Below the pieces are notes generated by a model that did not search any database, was not told where the DNA came from, and was given only the letters and a program-made list of their open reading frames with translations. A DNA stretch of 32,732 nt from contig CAIOYO010000397.1 of NCBI GenBank assembly GCA_903862595.1, positions 1 to 32,732 of the forward strand. The letters run 5' to 3'. Positions 8,539 to 18,078 of the stretch are shown piece after piece. Numbering within the stretch: the stretch's first letter is position 1; each line of letters begins with the position of its first letter. Made by a program: the position numbers and the translations under genes. This stretch comes from an uncultured Opitutaceae bacterium (GTDB taxonomy: Bacteria > Verrucomicrobiota > Verrucomicrobiia > Opitutales > Opitutaceae).

Positions 8539-10197
8539 ATGCACTACACCTTGGGAATCGATGTTGGCACCGGCAGTGCCCGAGCAGGCATTTTCGACGC
8601 GCGAGGGAAGATGGCCGGAGCCGCCTCGTATCCCATCCGCATGTGGAAGCCCGCGCCGGATCATGTCGAGCAGTCCGCCGACGACATCTGGCGCGCCTGC
8701 GCGCGCGCGGTGCGCGCCGCGCTCGCTCAGGCCGGGCTGAAGGGCGGCGCGATCAAGGGCATCGGATTCGACGCGACCTGCTCGCTCGTCGCGGTGGACG
8801 CCGCGGGTCGGCCCGTCTCGCTGAGCACGACCGCTCGGCGCGAGCAGAATGTCATCGTCTGGATGGATCATCGGGCGATCCCGCAGGCCGACCGGATCAA
8901 CCGCCTCGGTCACGCGGTGCTCCGCTACGTCGGCGGCGTGATCTCGCCGGAGATGCAGACGCCGAAGCTGCTTTGGGTGAGGGAGAACCTACCCGCCGCG
9001 TGGCGCGAGGCCGCGCACTTCTTCGACTTGCCCGACTATTTGACCTTCCGTGCGACCGGAGACTCCACGCGCTCGCTGTGCAGCACGGTGTGCAAGTGGA
9101 CGTACCTCGGGCACCGTCGCGGTGAGGGTAAAGGCTGGGACGCCGGGTACTTCCGGCGCATCGGCTTGGGTGACCTGGCGGACGAGGACTTCCGGCGGAT
9201 CGGGCGGGTGGTTCGACCCATGGGCCAGCCGCTCGGCGGTGGCCTCTCGCCGCAGGCCGCGCGGGACCTTGGGCTTGCGCCGGGTACGCCGGTGGGGGTG
9301 TCGATCATCGACGCGCACGCCGGCGGACTCGGCATGCTTGGCGCCACGCTCGACGGCCGCGCTCCGACGCCGGCGGCGCTGAACCGTCGGCTGGCGCTGA
9401 TCGGCGGGACTTCCTCCTGTCATATGGCGGTTTCACCGGAACCCCGGTTCATCCGCGGCATCTGGGGTCCGTACGCGTCGGCGATGATTCCAGGCCTGTG
9501 GCTTACCGAGGGCGGCCAGTCCGCGACCGGCGCCTTGATCGATCACGTGATCTTCTCGCACGCGGCCTCGGCGGGTGTGCAGGCGGAGGCGCGTCGTACG
9601 AAGCGCACCGTCTATGAGCTCCTGAACGAGCGGCTGGAGCGGCTCGCGAAGGCGGAGGGCGTTGCCCATCCTGGGGCCCTGACGCGTTCGCTGCACGTTC
9701 AGCCGGATTTTCATGGCAACCGCTCGCCGCGCGCGGACGCGACGCTGAAGGGCGTCGTCTCGGGTCTGACCCTTTCCGCGACGGCGGATGACCTCGCGAG
9801 GCAGTACCTCGCGGCGATCCAGGCGGTGGCATACGGCACGCGTCACATCATTGAGGAGATGAACCGGCGTGGATACGCGATCGACACGCTGCTGATCTGC
9901 GGCGGGGGCACGAAGAATCCGGTCTTTCTGCGCGAGCATGCCGACATCACGGGGTGTCGCCTCGTGTTGCCACGCGAGCCGGAGGCGGTGCTGCTCGGTT
10001 CCGCAGTACTTGGGGCGGTGGCGTCGGGCCGGCACGACTCGGTGCTCGCCGCGATGCGCGCGATGAACGCGGCGAGCCGCGTCATCGCGCCGACGCGCGG
10101 GGTGGTGGCGCGGTTCCATGCGGCGAAGTACCGCGTGTTCCACCGGATGCACGCCGACTTCCTCGCGCACCGGACACTCATGGCGGCCGCGGGTTGA
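8539..10197 (+). CDS. FGGY-family pentulose kinase (D-ribulokinase-like)
   Basis: A 552-residue ATP-dependent carbohydrate kinase of the actin/Hsp70 fold, expected to phosphorylate a ketopentose or related sugar in the cytoplasm. The N-terminal ATP loop [12 protein letters not shown] is at residues 6-17. [12 protein letters not shown] (76-87) and WMDHRA (108-113) are typical of ribulokinase/pentulose kinases, the catalytic aspartate is probably D258 in [10 protein letters not shown], and the adenosine motif GGGTKNP is at 455-461. The frame is open upstream to 8407, but similarity begins at the ATG at 8539. It is divergent from the LacI-type regulator, suggesting shared control with the sulfatase operon. 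It could instead use ribitol or another pentulose. It converges on the Sel1 gene with only 28 nt between. Confidence 0.9.
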   Translation: MHYTLGIDVGTGSARAGIFDARGKMAGAASYPIRMWKPAPDHVEQSADDIWRACARAVRAALAQAGLKGGAIKGIGFDATCSLVAVDAAGRPVSLSTTARREQNVIVWMDHRAIPQADRINRLGHAVLRYVGGVISPEMQTPKLLWVRENLPAAWREAAHFFDLPDYLTFRATGDSTRSLCSTVCKWTYLGHRRGEGKGWDAGYFRRIGLGDLADEDFRRIGRVVRPMGQPLGGGLSPQAARDLGLAPGTPVGVSIIDAHAGGLGMLGATLDGRAPTPAALNRRLALIGGTSSCHMAVSPEPRFIRGIWGPYASAMIPGLWLTEGGQSATGALIDHVIFSHAASAGVQAEARRTKRTVYELLNERLERLAKAEGVAHPGALTRSLHVQPDFHGNRSPRADATLKGVVSGLTLSATADDLARQYLAAIQAVAYGTRHIIEEMNRRGYAIDTLLICGGGTKNPVFLREHADITGCRLVLPREPEAVLLGSAVLGAVASGRHDSVLAAMRAMNAASRVIAPTRGVVARFHAAKYRVFHRMHADFLAHRTLMAAAG

Positions 10198-10225
10198 GGG
10201 CGCGCTGGCGGCGCCTCATGGGGTG

Positions 10226-11206
10226 TTATTTGACCTGCTCGGCGAGCGCGGCCACGGCGTCCTCTGCCTTTTGCTTCTGCTCGTCGGTCATGCGCTCCTC
10301 GACGGTCAACATGACCATGTTGGCGTTCATGCCCATGGAAGGCGGATTGTAGTTCTTGCTGGAGGCGAGGTTGAACCACGCGTGGCCCTGCGCGATGTCG
10401 AGCGGTTGCACGGCGTGGGGCCTTCCGAGGAATTCTTCGACGGTGCGGAACGGGCCATCGGGGGCTGGCTCGTCGGCGAGGCGCCACCAGCGTTCCGCCT
10501 CCTTCTCATTCACGGGCACGCCGGTGCCGTTGTTCAGCATGAAGCCGTACTCTTGCTGGGCGCGACGATGTCCCTCCTCGGCGGCCGCGTGGAACCACGT
10601 GGCGGCGGAGCGAGCGCTCTTCACGACGCCCTCTCCGTTGAGGTAGGCGCGAGCGAGGAGGAACTTTGCTTCCGCCCGGTGAGGCGCCGCCTTCTTGAGC
10701 ATCTCGGCGGCGGCGGTGGGATCGCGCTCCTCTCGCATGAGACCGTCGGCGTAGATTCCCGCGAGCTCGAGTTGGGCGTCCGGCTGTCCCTGCTCGGCGG
10801 CCTTCTTCAGCAGTTCGAGGGCATTGTGGCGGCGTAGGTAGCGGCCAGCGTAGCCGACCTTGTACTGTGCGAGCGCGTCGCCGGCGCGGGCGCCGTCGGC
10901 GTAGAGGGTTTCCAGGATGTTGAAGTCGAGCGTGACCCCGCGGAAGACGTAGATCATGCCCAAATTGAAGCTCGCCGCCGCGTCGCCGCGAAGTGCGGCC
11001 GCCCGGTACCAGCGGATCGCCTCGTCGAGGTTGCGCTCGACCCGCTCTCCCTGAGCGTAGGCGTAGCCTAGGATCAGGTGCGCTTGGAGTTCACCGGTCT
11101 CAGCCGAACGACGGACCGAGTCCAAGCCGCCGACCGGCTGCGCTGGGCTCGCCGCGCTCAAGGATGCGGTAACGCTGAGTAGAATCAGGACGGCAATCGC
11201 ACGCAT
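10226..11206 (-). CDS. Secreted Sel1-repeat (TPR-like) protein
   Basis: A 326-residue exported protein. A signal peptide (AIAVLILLSVTASLSAA) is followed by tandem Sel1-like repeats of about 36 residues, seen as A-x-x-x-L-G-x-x-Y-x-x-G and A-x-x-W-(Y/F)-x-x-A-A patterns: ILGYAYAQGERVERNLDEAI, AIRWYRAAALRGDAAASFNLG and YLNGEGVVKSARSAATWFHA. Such solenoids mediate protein contacts; no enzyme domain is present. The start is the ATG at 11206 before the signal sequence; the frame continues open to 11518 but that part overlaps the divergent VOC gene. An inverted repeat GGCAAC-N9-GTTGCC at 11237-11257 lies in its leader and could be a 5'-UTR hairpin or operator. It appears to be transcribed alone. 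Confidence 0.85.
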   Translation of the reverse strand: MRAIAVLILLSVTASLSAASPAQPVGGLDSVRRSAETGELQAHLILGYAYAQGERVERNLDEAIRWYRAAALRGDAAASFNLGMIYVFRGVTLDFNILETLYADGARAGDALAQYKVGYAGRYLRRHNALELLKKAAEQGQPDAQLELAGIYADGLMREERDPTAAAEMLKKAAPHRAEAKFLLARAYLNGEGVVKSARSAATWFHAAAEEGHRRAQQEYGFMLNNGTGVPVNEKEAERWWRLADEPAPDGPFRTVEEFLGRPHAVQPLDIAQGHAWFNLASSKNYNPPSMGMNANMVMLTVEERMTDEQKQKAEDAVAALAEQVK

Positions 11207-11401
11207 AGGGGCGTCTTTAGGTCGACGCGGGATGATGGCAACTTCGATTTTGTTGCCCGAGATATCACGATTCTTTCTTGCTCCAGAGTGGGACGTTTTC
11301 GGTTCCCAACGGCGGTTTTTGCGTTGGCAACGGTGAGCGGCTATCGAACGCTTGCGGTATGCTGCGGGACAGCCCCCGTCGTTGAGCATCATTCTGCCGC
11401 T

Positions 11402-11785
11402 ATGATTTTCGAGCACTTTGCCCTGAATGTTCCCGATGTTCGCCGCCAGGCGCAATGGTGGGTGGAACACGTAGGCTTTCGCGTCGTGTGGCGGAAGGAG
11501 GATGCGCCGTTCACTCACTTCCTTGGCGACGAGTCAGGCCGGGTGGTGATCGAGCTTTATTCGAACGCCGCGGCGCTCTGCCTTCCCGTGGCGGAAACGC
11601 CGGCTGCGGCATTCCACGTCGCCGTGGTGGCGCGCGATGCGCGAAGCGAACGTCGGCGTCTCATCGAGGCAGGGGCCACTTTCCAATCGGAGGATGTGTT
11701 CCCCGACGGGACTTGCCTGATCATGCTGCGGGATCCATGGGGAATCTCGCTGCAACTTTGCCAGCGGGCAAAACCGCTCGGCTGA
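11402..11785 (+). CDS. Small VOC-superfamily (glyoxalase-fold) protein
   Basis: A 127-residue protein with two beta-alpha-beta-beta-beta units of the vicinal-oxygen-chelate fold. Candidate metal ligands are H5 (FEHFALN), E51 (VVIELYSN) and H72 (AFHVAV). The fourth position, normally Glu, appears as Gln118 in GISLQLC. The start at 11402 places the first strand at the N-terminus; the frame is open upstream to 11288 but that part has no family similarity. The reaction is unknown: lactoylglutathione lyase, dioxygenase and antibiotic-binding proteins share the fold. It diverges from the Sel1 gene and converges on the Gfo/Idh gene. Confidence 0.8.
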   Translation: MIFEHFALNVPDVRRQAQWWVEHVGFRVVWRKEDAPFTHFLGDESGRVVIELYSNAAALCLPVAETPAAAFHVAVVARDARSERRRLIEAGATFQSEDVFPDGTCLIMLRDPWGISLQLCQRAKPLG

Positions 11786-11818
11786 CCGCGACAGCTTCCT
11801 TCGCGCGAGACCGCGCGG

Positions 11819-12889
11819 TCACGCGCGCCGGCCCGGCCAAGACTCTGGTTTGTTCCAGAAGTCGGTGGAGCGGTCTCCGTAGTACGAAGCGAGGGCGGCA
11901 TCCATCACCGCAGAGGTGCGGCGCGCGGAGTGTGCCGTGCTCGGGCAGGAGGTGCGTCCGAGCAGTTCATTCACGACGGATTGAATCAGCGGCTGCTGGA
12001 CGTGGGCTGGATGCGAGATTTCGAGGAGGGTTTTCTCCTGTCCCCGGGTCAGTCGAATCGGACTCTGATCAAAGACGGAGTACTCGATTATACCCTCGGT
12101 GCCGGTGATGCGGCAGACATCGCGCGCGACGCCCGAAGCGAAATTCCAAGAAGCGACGCCGACCGCCCCACCGGCGGTGAAGTGCAGGATTACCGAGTCC
12201 TCGGCGTCCTGAGCAGTTGCTACGTTCCGCGCTAGACCAGCGTAATTTTGGAGGGGGCCGACGAGGAAGTCGATCAGATCGAGCGCATGAGATCCGAGAT
12301 CAAGGAACAGACCGGCCCCGGCCGTCCGCACGTCCGTCCGCCATCCGGCGGCGCCGCGGTGCGAGGGCGAGTCGAAATGGTAGTCCGTACTGGTGATCCG
12401 GCCGATCGCCTCCTCCTCCAGCCAGCGTTTCACCTGGAGAAAGCGGGGAAGCGCGCGGCGGTAGTACGCGACGTAGAGTGGCAGACCCCGCTCGCTGAAT
12501 GCGGCGATCATGCGGTCGCACTCGGCGGTCGACCGCGCCATCGGCTTCTCGACGTAGGCGGGCTTTCCGGCGGCGGCGACCTGTAAAGCGTACTGCTCGT
12601 GGGAGTCCGGCGGCGTGGCGATATACACGGCATCGACCTCGGGATCGGCGATCAGGGCCGCTGCGTTGTCGTACCATCGCGGTACCCCGTGGCGCCGGGC
12701 ATAGTCGGCCGCGAGCGCCCCATTGCGGCGCATGACGGCAACCAGTCGCGATCCTTCGGCGAGGCGGAAACCGGGGCCGCTCTTCACCTCGGTGACGTCA
12801 CCGCAGCCGATGATGCCCCATCGGACTAGGCCGGGCACCGGTTGCTGACTGGAGGGGAAGGGGAAAGGCTGCAGTGAAGGCACGGACAT
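11819..12889 (-). CDS. Gfo/Idh/MocA-family NAD(P)-dependent oxidoreductase
   Basis: A 356-residue dehydrogenase. The Rossmann motif GIIGCGDVTEVKSGPGF is at about residues 25-41, the family EKP motif at 114-116 (YVEKPMARS), and a DLGSHALDLIDFLVG segment carries the probable catalytic histidine. No signal peptide is visible: the 20-residue N-terminal extension is proline-rich, so the enzyme is likely cytoplasmic. Family members oxidise or reduce sugar hydroxyls such as inositol, glucose or 3-keto sugars; the substrate cannot be read here. It appears monocistronic. The 185 bp upstream (12890-13074) holds no gene, only a GC-rich 12-bp palindrome at 13048-13059. Confidence 0.9.
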   Translation of the reverse strand: MSVPSLQPFPFPSSQQPVPGLVRWGIIGCGDVTEVKSGPGFRLAEGSRLVAVMRRNGALAADYARRHGVPRWYDNAAALIADPEVDAVYIATPPDSHEQYALQVAAAGKPAYVEKPMARSTAECDRMIAAFSERGLPLYVAYYRRALPRFLQVKRWLEEEAIGRITSTDYHFDSPSHRGAAGWRTDVRTAGAGLFLDLGSHALDLIDFLVGPLQNYAGLARNVATAQDAEDSVILHFTAGGAVGVASWNFASGVARDVCRITGTEGIIEYSVFDQSPIRLTRGQEKTLLEISHPAHVQQPLIQSVVNELLGRTSCPSTAHSARRTSAVMDAALASYYGDRSTDFWNKPESWPGRRA

Positions 12890-13074
12890 AGTGTGGAACG
12901 TGGTGAGGAGCCTAGGGAGATTCTCCGGAGGCGTCCATCTGTGGTCTCATCGTTTTAGCGGAATGAAGGGTGCGCCGCGCGCCGTGCGATTCAAGGGTGT
13001 TGCGGCGAGCGTTCTCCGGAGGCTAGCCGCCTTGCGAACGGGCGCAGCCACCGCGGTGGGCGGACCTCGGCCGT

Positions 13075-14550
13075 TCAGGCAAGCAGGTCCTTCATGACTC
13101 GGCCATGGACGTCCGTGAGTCGGTAGCGGCGACCCTGGAACCGATAGGTCAGGCGCTCGTGGTCGACTCCGAAGAGATGCAGGAAGGTCGCGTGCAGGTC
13201 GTGGACGTGCACCCCGTCGCGAACGACGTTGTACCCGTAATCGTCGGTTTCGCCGTAAGTGAGTCCTGCCTTCACTCCGCCGCCGGCCATCCATCCGGTG
13301 AAGCAGCGGGGATGGTGGTCGCGCCCGAAGTTCGTCGCGGTCATCGGGCCTTGGCAGTAATTGGTTCGCCCGAATTCGCCGCCCCACACCACCAAGGTGT
13401 CGTCCAGCATGCCGCGGGCCTTCAAGTCGGCCACGAGCGCGGCGGCGGGCTGGTCGGTCTCCCGGCATTCGCTGCGCAGGCCGGTCGGCAGGTTGCTGTG
13501 GTGGTCCCAGTCCTGATGGTACAGCTGGATGAACTTCACGCCGCGCTCGGCGAGCCGGCGGGCCAGCAGGCAATTTGCGGCGAAGCTTCCGGGGTTGCGG
13601 GCCCCGGGACCGTAGGAATCGATTACCGCGTCCGACTCCCCGCGGAGGTCGGTAACCTCGGGCACGCTGGTCTGCAGGCGAAACGCCATCTCGTAGTTGG
13701 CGATGCGGGTCGCGATCTCCGCGTCGGCGGTGCCGGCGAACTGGTGCTCATGCAGTTCCCGGAGACTGTCGAGAGCGGCGCGGCGGGCCTCCGACGAAAG
13801 CCCGGCGGGGTTGTTGAGGTAGAGCACGGCATCGGCGGCGGAGCGGAAGCGTACGCCTTGGTGCCGGGTCGGCAGGAAGCCCGACCCCCACAGGTGGGAC
13901 ATCAGCGGCTGACCCTTGGTCTTGTCCTTGGTGATCAGCACCACGAATGACGGCAGGTTGCTATTCTCGCTGCCGAGCCCGTAGTCGATCCACGAGCCGA
14001 AGCTCGGGCGTCCCGGGATCTGCGACCCCGTCTGCATGAACGTCACTCCCGGCCCGTGGTTGATCGACTCCGTGTACAGCGTGCGCACGATGCAGAGGTC
14101 GTCGGCGATCCGCGCTGTGTAGGGGAGCAATTCGCTGAACCAGGCCCCGGATTGGCCGTGGCGGGCGAAGCGGAAAGGTGAGCCGGCGATCGGGATCGAG
14201 CTCTGGTTGCCGGACATTCCGGTCAGGCGCTGCGTGCCGCGGACCGAGTCGGGCAGTTGTTCGCCGTGCCGCTGATTCAGGAGTGGCTTGGGATCCAGCA
14301 GGTCGAGTTGGGAGGGGCCGCCGGACTGGAAGAGGTAGATGATGCGCTTGGCCTTGGCCGGAAAGTGAGGCAGCCCGGGCAGGCCCGGCTCGGCGGGCGC
14401 GCTGGTCGCGGCCTCGGTGTCCCGCTGGAGCAGTTGGGCGAGCGCGATTCCGCCGATTCCGAGGGCGAGGCGGTTCAGGCATTCGCGTCGGCTCATCGAG
14501 AGCCACGAGGCGTGTCCGGTGCAGAGCGAGGGGCGGGGGGAGGAGGACAT
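13075..14550 (-). CDS. DUF1501 protein, Tat-type signal, sulfatase-superfamily fold
   Basis: A 491-residue DUF1501 protein (PF07394), a family related to the alkaline phosphatase/sulfatase superfamily and abundant in Planctomycetes and Verrucomicrobia. The N-terminus holds a twin-arginine-like signal, SRRECLNRLALGIGG, at about residues 20-34. Family landmarks are IIYLFQSGGPSQLDLLDPKP (roughly 70-89), INHGPGVTFMQTG, FIQLYHQDWDHH, VVWGGEFGRT and GRDHHPRCFTGWMAGGG. The histidines and acids in the last four resemble metal-binding positions. The start at 14550 lies 7 nt after the stop of the PSD1 gene, a linkage typical of these two families. An internal ATG at 14496 would still retain the Tat motif. 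The biochemical role of the family is not established. Confidence 0.9.
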   Translation of the reverse strand: MSSSPRPSLCTGHASWLSMSRRECLNRLALGIGGIALAQLLQRDTEAATSAPAEPGLPGLPHFPAKAKRIIYLFQSGGPSQLDLLDPKPLLNQRHGEQLPDSVRGTQRLTGMSGNQSSIPIAGSPFRFARHGQSGAWFSELLPYTARIADDLCIVRTLYTESINHGPGVTFMQTGSQIPGRPSFGSWIDYGLGSENSNLPSFVVLITKDKTKGQPLMSHLWGSGFLPTRHQGVRFRSAADAVLYLNNPAGLSSEARRAALDSLRELHEHQFAGTADAEIATRIANYEMAFRLQTSVPEVTDLRGESDAVIDSYGPGARNPGSFAANCLLARRLAERGVKFIQLYHQDWDHHSNLPTGLRSECRETDQPAAALVADLKARGMLDDTLVVWGGEFGRTNYCQGPMTATNFGRDHHPRCFTGWMAGGGVKAGLTYGETDDYGYNVVRDGVHVHDLHATFLHLFGVDHERLTYRFQGRRYRLTDVHGRVMKDLLA

Positions 14551-14557
14551 GGCAGAC

Positions 14558-17500
14558 TCAGCGTTTCACCACAAACTCGTCGTGATTCATCAGCGTGTTC
14601 ACGACCACGGTGGCCGCAGCCACCAGCGGGGCCGGGAGGTCCTTCGCCAGCGGAGATGCGCCGGTGGCAGCGTAGGTCTCGGCGGCTTGCGGGCGTGCGG
14701 AGAACACCTGCAGTTGCCGCTCCATCAGGCGGCCGATGATCTCGCGCTCCGTGGAATCGGGCGGCCGGCAGAGCACTTGCTCGAAGGCGGCGCGCACGAG
14801 CGCGTCTCGCTCGCCGCCGTGGACGCGGACAAGCCTTTCCGCGAGGAACCGGGCGGCCTCGACGAACTGGGGGCCATTGAGCAGAATCAGCGCCTGCAGC
14901 GGCGTGTTGGTGGTGTCGCGACGGACCACGCACACCACGCGCTTCGGCACATCGAAGGCTTCGAGCACCGGGGCGGGCCCGGTCCTCCGCCAGAAGGTGT
15001 ATACGCTGCGGCGGTACAGCGCGTCCCCGGTGCCGGCCGGGGCGGGCTTGAATGACTCCGGGATGTCGTAGGTGAAGACGGGAGGTCCGCCGAAGGTCTC
15101 GACGAGCAGTCCGCTGGCCGCAAGGGCCCGGTCGCGAATCATCTCCGCCGGGAGCCGGTGCCGGGGGCCGCGGGCCAGCCAGACGTTGCCGGGGTCCTCC
15201 GCGGCGAGTTCCGGGGCCGCGATGCTGCGCTGGCGGTAGGTCTGGGACAGAACGATCGTGCGCACGAGTGCCTTCAAGTCCCAGCCAGAGCGGATGAACT
15301 CGGTGGCCAGCCAGTCGAGGAGTTCGGGGTGGGAGGGCAGTTCACCCTGACTGCCGAAATCCTCGGAGGTCCGGACCAGGCCGTGGCCGAACAGGGACTG
15401 CCAGAGACGGTTCACGGTCACCCGGGCAAACAGCGGATGGCCCGGGTCGGTCAGCCAGTGGGCGAGTCCGAGCCGATTGCGGGGCTCGCCGGCAGGGAAG
15501 GGTGGTAGGACCTCGGGAGTGCCCGCGGAGACGCTTTCGCCGCGCTGGTCATATTCGCCTCGGCGAAGGATGTAGGCGGTGCGGGGCCGGAAGGACTCCC
15601 GCATGACCATGATCTCCTTCGCTTCCTCGGCCGCGGCGGTCTGGGCGGCGCGCGCGGTGCGCAGCGCGTCGAGCGCTTGGAGATAGGCCGGGTCGTGATT
15701 CACCAGATACGTGTCGAATCGCTCCTCCGGAGCAGCCGCCGCCAGTGCGCCCGCGGTGTCCAGTTCGGTGGCTTCCAGCGGGGTGATCGCGCGGTTGAAG
15801 ATGCGAAGGTCGTCGATCACTCCGTCCTTGAAGATGCGGTCGCGGAAGCGGACGCCGACGGTGAGGGTCCGGCAGGAGAACCCCGGTGGGTTGTACTCCC
15901 GGCAGCCCGTGATGTCTTTGGTCAGGTTGTCCTGGATCACCTCGACTCGGGCCGGCTTCCCATCGACGAAGAGAGAGAGTCCGGACGCTCGGCTGGAGCC
16001 ATCGTAGCTCACAGCGACGTGCACCCACCGATGGAGGGGCAGCGGATCGACGGCGCGGATGGAGATGGCGTTGCCGGGCCAGAAGTGGATGAGGGACCAG
16101 CGCAGCCGACCTCCGTCGAGGATCAACTCGTAGCCGCGACTCCCGCTGTCGCTCGCCGCACTGGAGCGATGGAAGACGACCGCTCGTTCCTCCGCGCGGG
16201 CGGTCTGGACCCGGAGCGCGACGGAGAAGGGGTCGTGCCGCTGGAAGTTGCCCACGGAGGTGTTGACCGGGAAGTCGCCTCCGATGCGGAGGGCGCTGCC
16301 GCTGGAGCCGTTCGCGTGCCGGTACTCCGCGGGTGACGTGGCGTAGTCTCCCGGCTTCACCCGGTTCGCGAACCGCACCAGCGGCACGTTCGGTTCTTCG
16401 TTGGGAACGTTCGGGTCCTTGGATGCCTTCGTGGCGTCGGGCACCTCGGCTGGGGGAACGGGTTCCGATTGGTCGAAGCTGAAGCTCGCGATCTCGCCCG
16501 TCATGCGCAGGCCCTCCGCCGGGGCCCCGGCGACCCAGCGTGCGAAGGCCGGGCGGGCGGCCGAGCGCGCCTCGGCGAGGGTCTTTTCCGCCGCGCGCAC
16601 CGCGGCGGTGGCGACCGCGTGCTTGTGGCGTTGGGCCTCGTCGGGCAGCCACAGCGTGGGGGTGGGCGTCGACTCCGGCCCCAGCGCGTACAGGCCCGCC
16701 TCGTCGATGTCCTGAAAGAACGCGGAGAGGGAGTAAAACTCCCGCTGGGAGATCGGGTCGTACTTGTGGTCGTGGCAGCGCGCGCACTCCAGCGTCAGGC
16801 CGAGGAACGCGGCACCAAACGTGGTGGTGCGGTCGTTGACGTGGTTGATCCGGTACTCCTCCTCCACAGAGCCGGCCTCGGCTTCCTGCGCGTGCAGGCG
16901 GTTGAAAGCCGTGGCAAGAACCTGCTCATCGGTCGCGTTGGGCAGGAGATCGCCGGCGAGTTGCCAGGTCACGAACTGGTCCCACGGCAGGTTGCGGTTG
17001 AACGCCGTGATCACCCAGTCGCGCCACGGCCACATGTCCCGGGCGCGGTCGATCTGGAAACCGTAACTGTCCGCGTAACGGGCAACGTCGAGCCAGTCGG
17101 CCGCCATCCGTTCGCCGTAGCGGGGCGACGCCAGCAACCGGTCCACGAGCCGGGGAACGGCGTCCGGCGCAGGGTCAGCGGCGAAGGCGGCGACATCCTC
17201 GGGCGTCGGAGGGAGGCCGTTCAGGTCGAGCGTGAGCCGACGGATGAGCGTGCGGCGATCCGCCTCCGGCTGCAGGTGCAGTTGGCGGCGGGCGAGGGAA
17301 GCCGCGACCCAACGGTCGATCGCGGACAGGTCGGAGGGAAGGGGAGGCGTTGCCTGTGGCGGGCTGCTCGCCTCGACGTGGGGCGGCACGAAGGACCAGT
17401 GTGACTGGTAGTGGGCTCCCTCATCGATCCAGCGCTGGAGCACCGCGACCTCGTTGGGAGTGAGGCGCCCGAGCTTGGCCTCGGGCGGTGGCATCATCTC

Positions 17501-17812
17501 TTCCGCGTCGGCGCTGATGACTCGAACGAGCATCTCGCTCTCCGCACTCTTTCCGGGGACGATGGGTGTGAACCCCTCCCGCGTCCGGGTCGCGCCCTCG
17601 CGGGTATCGAGGCGTAGACGCCCCTTGCGGTTCTCCTCGTCCGGTCCGTGGCAGTGGTAGCACTTATCCGAGAGAATCGGGCGGACCTCCCGATTGAAGT
17701 CGATCGGGCCGGACGGCGTTGCGAGGAGCAGAGGCCCGACGAGGAGCGCCAGTGCTGATGCGGAATTTCGGACTGCACGGACCCGCCCCGAAGGGGCGCG
17801 AGAGCGATCCAT
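14558..17812 (-). CDS. PSD1 protein: PSCyt1, DUF1549, LamG and DUF1553 domains
   Basis: A 1084-residue exported multidomain protein. Order: signal peptide (ASALALLVGPLLLA), PSCyt1 cytochrome domain with haem motif CYHCH at 51-55 and MMPPP further on, DUF1549 with a second CxxCH (CARCHDHKYDP), a LamG/concanavalin-like domain in the middle (GYELILDGGRLRWSLIHF, WVHVAVSYDG, LSLFVDGKPARV), and C-terminal DUF1553 (RVTVNRLWQSLFGHGLVRTS, DFGSQGELPSHPELLDWLA). The LamG module suggests carbohydrate binding and the cytochrome motifs suggest electron transfer. Start choice: 17812 puts the signal peptide close to the N-terminus; in-frame ATGs at 17857 and 17902 are possible. It is followed after 7 nt by the DUF1501 gene and preceded, 266 nt away on the same strand, by a TonB receptor. 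Confidence 0.88.
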   Translation of the reverse strand: MDRSRAPSGRVRAVRNSASALALLVGPLLLATPSGPIDFNREVRPILSDKCYHCHGPDEENRKGRLRLDTREGATRTREGFTPIVPGKSAESEMLVRVISADAEEMMPPPEAKLGRLTPNEVAVLQRWIDEGAHYQSHWSFVPPHVEASSPPQATPPLPSDLSAIDRWVAASLARRQLHLQPEADRRTLIRRLTLDLNGLPPTPEDVAAFAADPAPDAVPRLVDRLLASPRYGERMAADWLDVARYADSYGFQIDRARDMWPWRDWVITAFNRNLPWDQFVTWQLAGDLLPNATDEQVLATAFNRLHAQEAEAGSVEEEYRINHVNDRTTTFGAAFLGLTLECARCHDHKYDPISQREFYSLSAFFQDIDEAGLYALGPESTPTPTLWLPDEAQRHKHAVATAAVRAAEKTLAEARSAARPAFARWVAGAPAEGLRMTGEIASFSFDQSEPVPPAEVPDATKASKDPNVPNEEPNVPLVRFANRVKPGDYATSPAEYRHANGSSGSALRIGGDFPVNTSVGNFQRHDPFSVALRVQTARAEERAVVFHRSSAASDSGSRGYELILDGGRLRWSLIHFWPGNAISIRAVDPLPLHRWVHVAVSYDGSSRASGLSLFVDGKPARVEVIQDNLTKDITGCREYNPPGFSCRTLTVGVRFRDRIFKDGVIDDLRIFNRAITPLEATELDTAGALAAAAPEERFDTYLVNHDPAYLQALDALRTARAAQTAAAEEAKEIMVMRESFRPRTAYILRRGEYDQRGESVSAGTPEVLPPFPAGEPRNRLGLAHWLTDPGHPLFARVTVNRLWQSLFGHGLVRTSEDFGSQGELPSHPELLDWLATEFIRSGWDLKALVRTIVLSQTYRQRSIAAPELAAEDPGNVWLARGPRHRLPAEMIRDRALAASGLLVETFGGPPVFTYDIPESFKPAPAGTGDALYRRSVYTFWRRTGPAPVLEAFDVPKRVVCVVRRDTTNTPLQALILLNGPQFVEAARFLAERLVRVHGGERDALVRAAFEQVLCRPPDSTEREIIGRLMERQLQVFSARPQAAETYAATGASPLAKDLPAPLVAAATVVVNTLMNHDEFVVKR

Positions 17813-17903
17813 CAGGACGGTTAGGAATGCGGCCGGTTTGGTGGGAGCCGATTTCATGCGTGGACAAACTAGCCGGCTGCTGTTTCTGCCAAACCGCTGC
17901 ATG

Positions 17904-17919
17904 CTCTCTCCTGAGAGAG
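17904..17919. repeat. 16-bp palindrome upstream of the PSD1 gene
   Basis: CTCTCTC (17904-17910) and GAGAGAG (17913-17919) pair perfectly around CT. It lies 91 bp upstream of the chosen PSD1 start, in the gap behind the TonB receptor. It may be an operator or a processing hairpin; no T-run follows on either strand, so a classical terminator is unlikely. Confidence 0.3.
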
Positions 17920-18022
17920 GACCGGGGACTCACCGAGTCCGCCTCGCCTGTCGGTGCGCGCATGGCCGACCCGGTAGGCCAGCGCTTGATCACGGCGAAG
18001 CGTGTGAGCGGCGATCGGACAA

Positions 18023-18068
18023 GACTCCGCCGGAGCTGCGGCACGGGATCACCGGCCCCGACGGAGTC
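18023..18068 (-). terminator. Possible terminator hairpin after the second TonB receptor
   Basis: On the minus strand GACTCCG (18062-18068) pairs with CGGAGTC (18023-18029), with an inner CCGG/CCGG helix, starting about 10 nt after the receptor stop. The following bases (TTGTCC) are only weakly T-rich and the loop is long. It may attenuate rather than stop transcription into PSD1. Confidence 0.3.
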
Positions 18069-18078
18069 GCGAGTCTGT

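Noticed and set aside
10198-10225. Possible terminator in the gap between the kinase and Sel1 gene
   Set aside because: Only a 5-bp GGCGC/GCGCC stem and no T-run are present.
13048-13059. 12-bp palindrome CCACCGCGGTGG behind the DUF1501 gene
   Set aside because: It has no loop and no T-run, and such GC palindromes are common in DNA of this composition.
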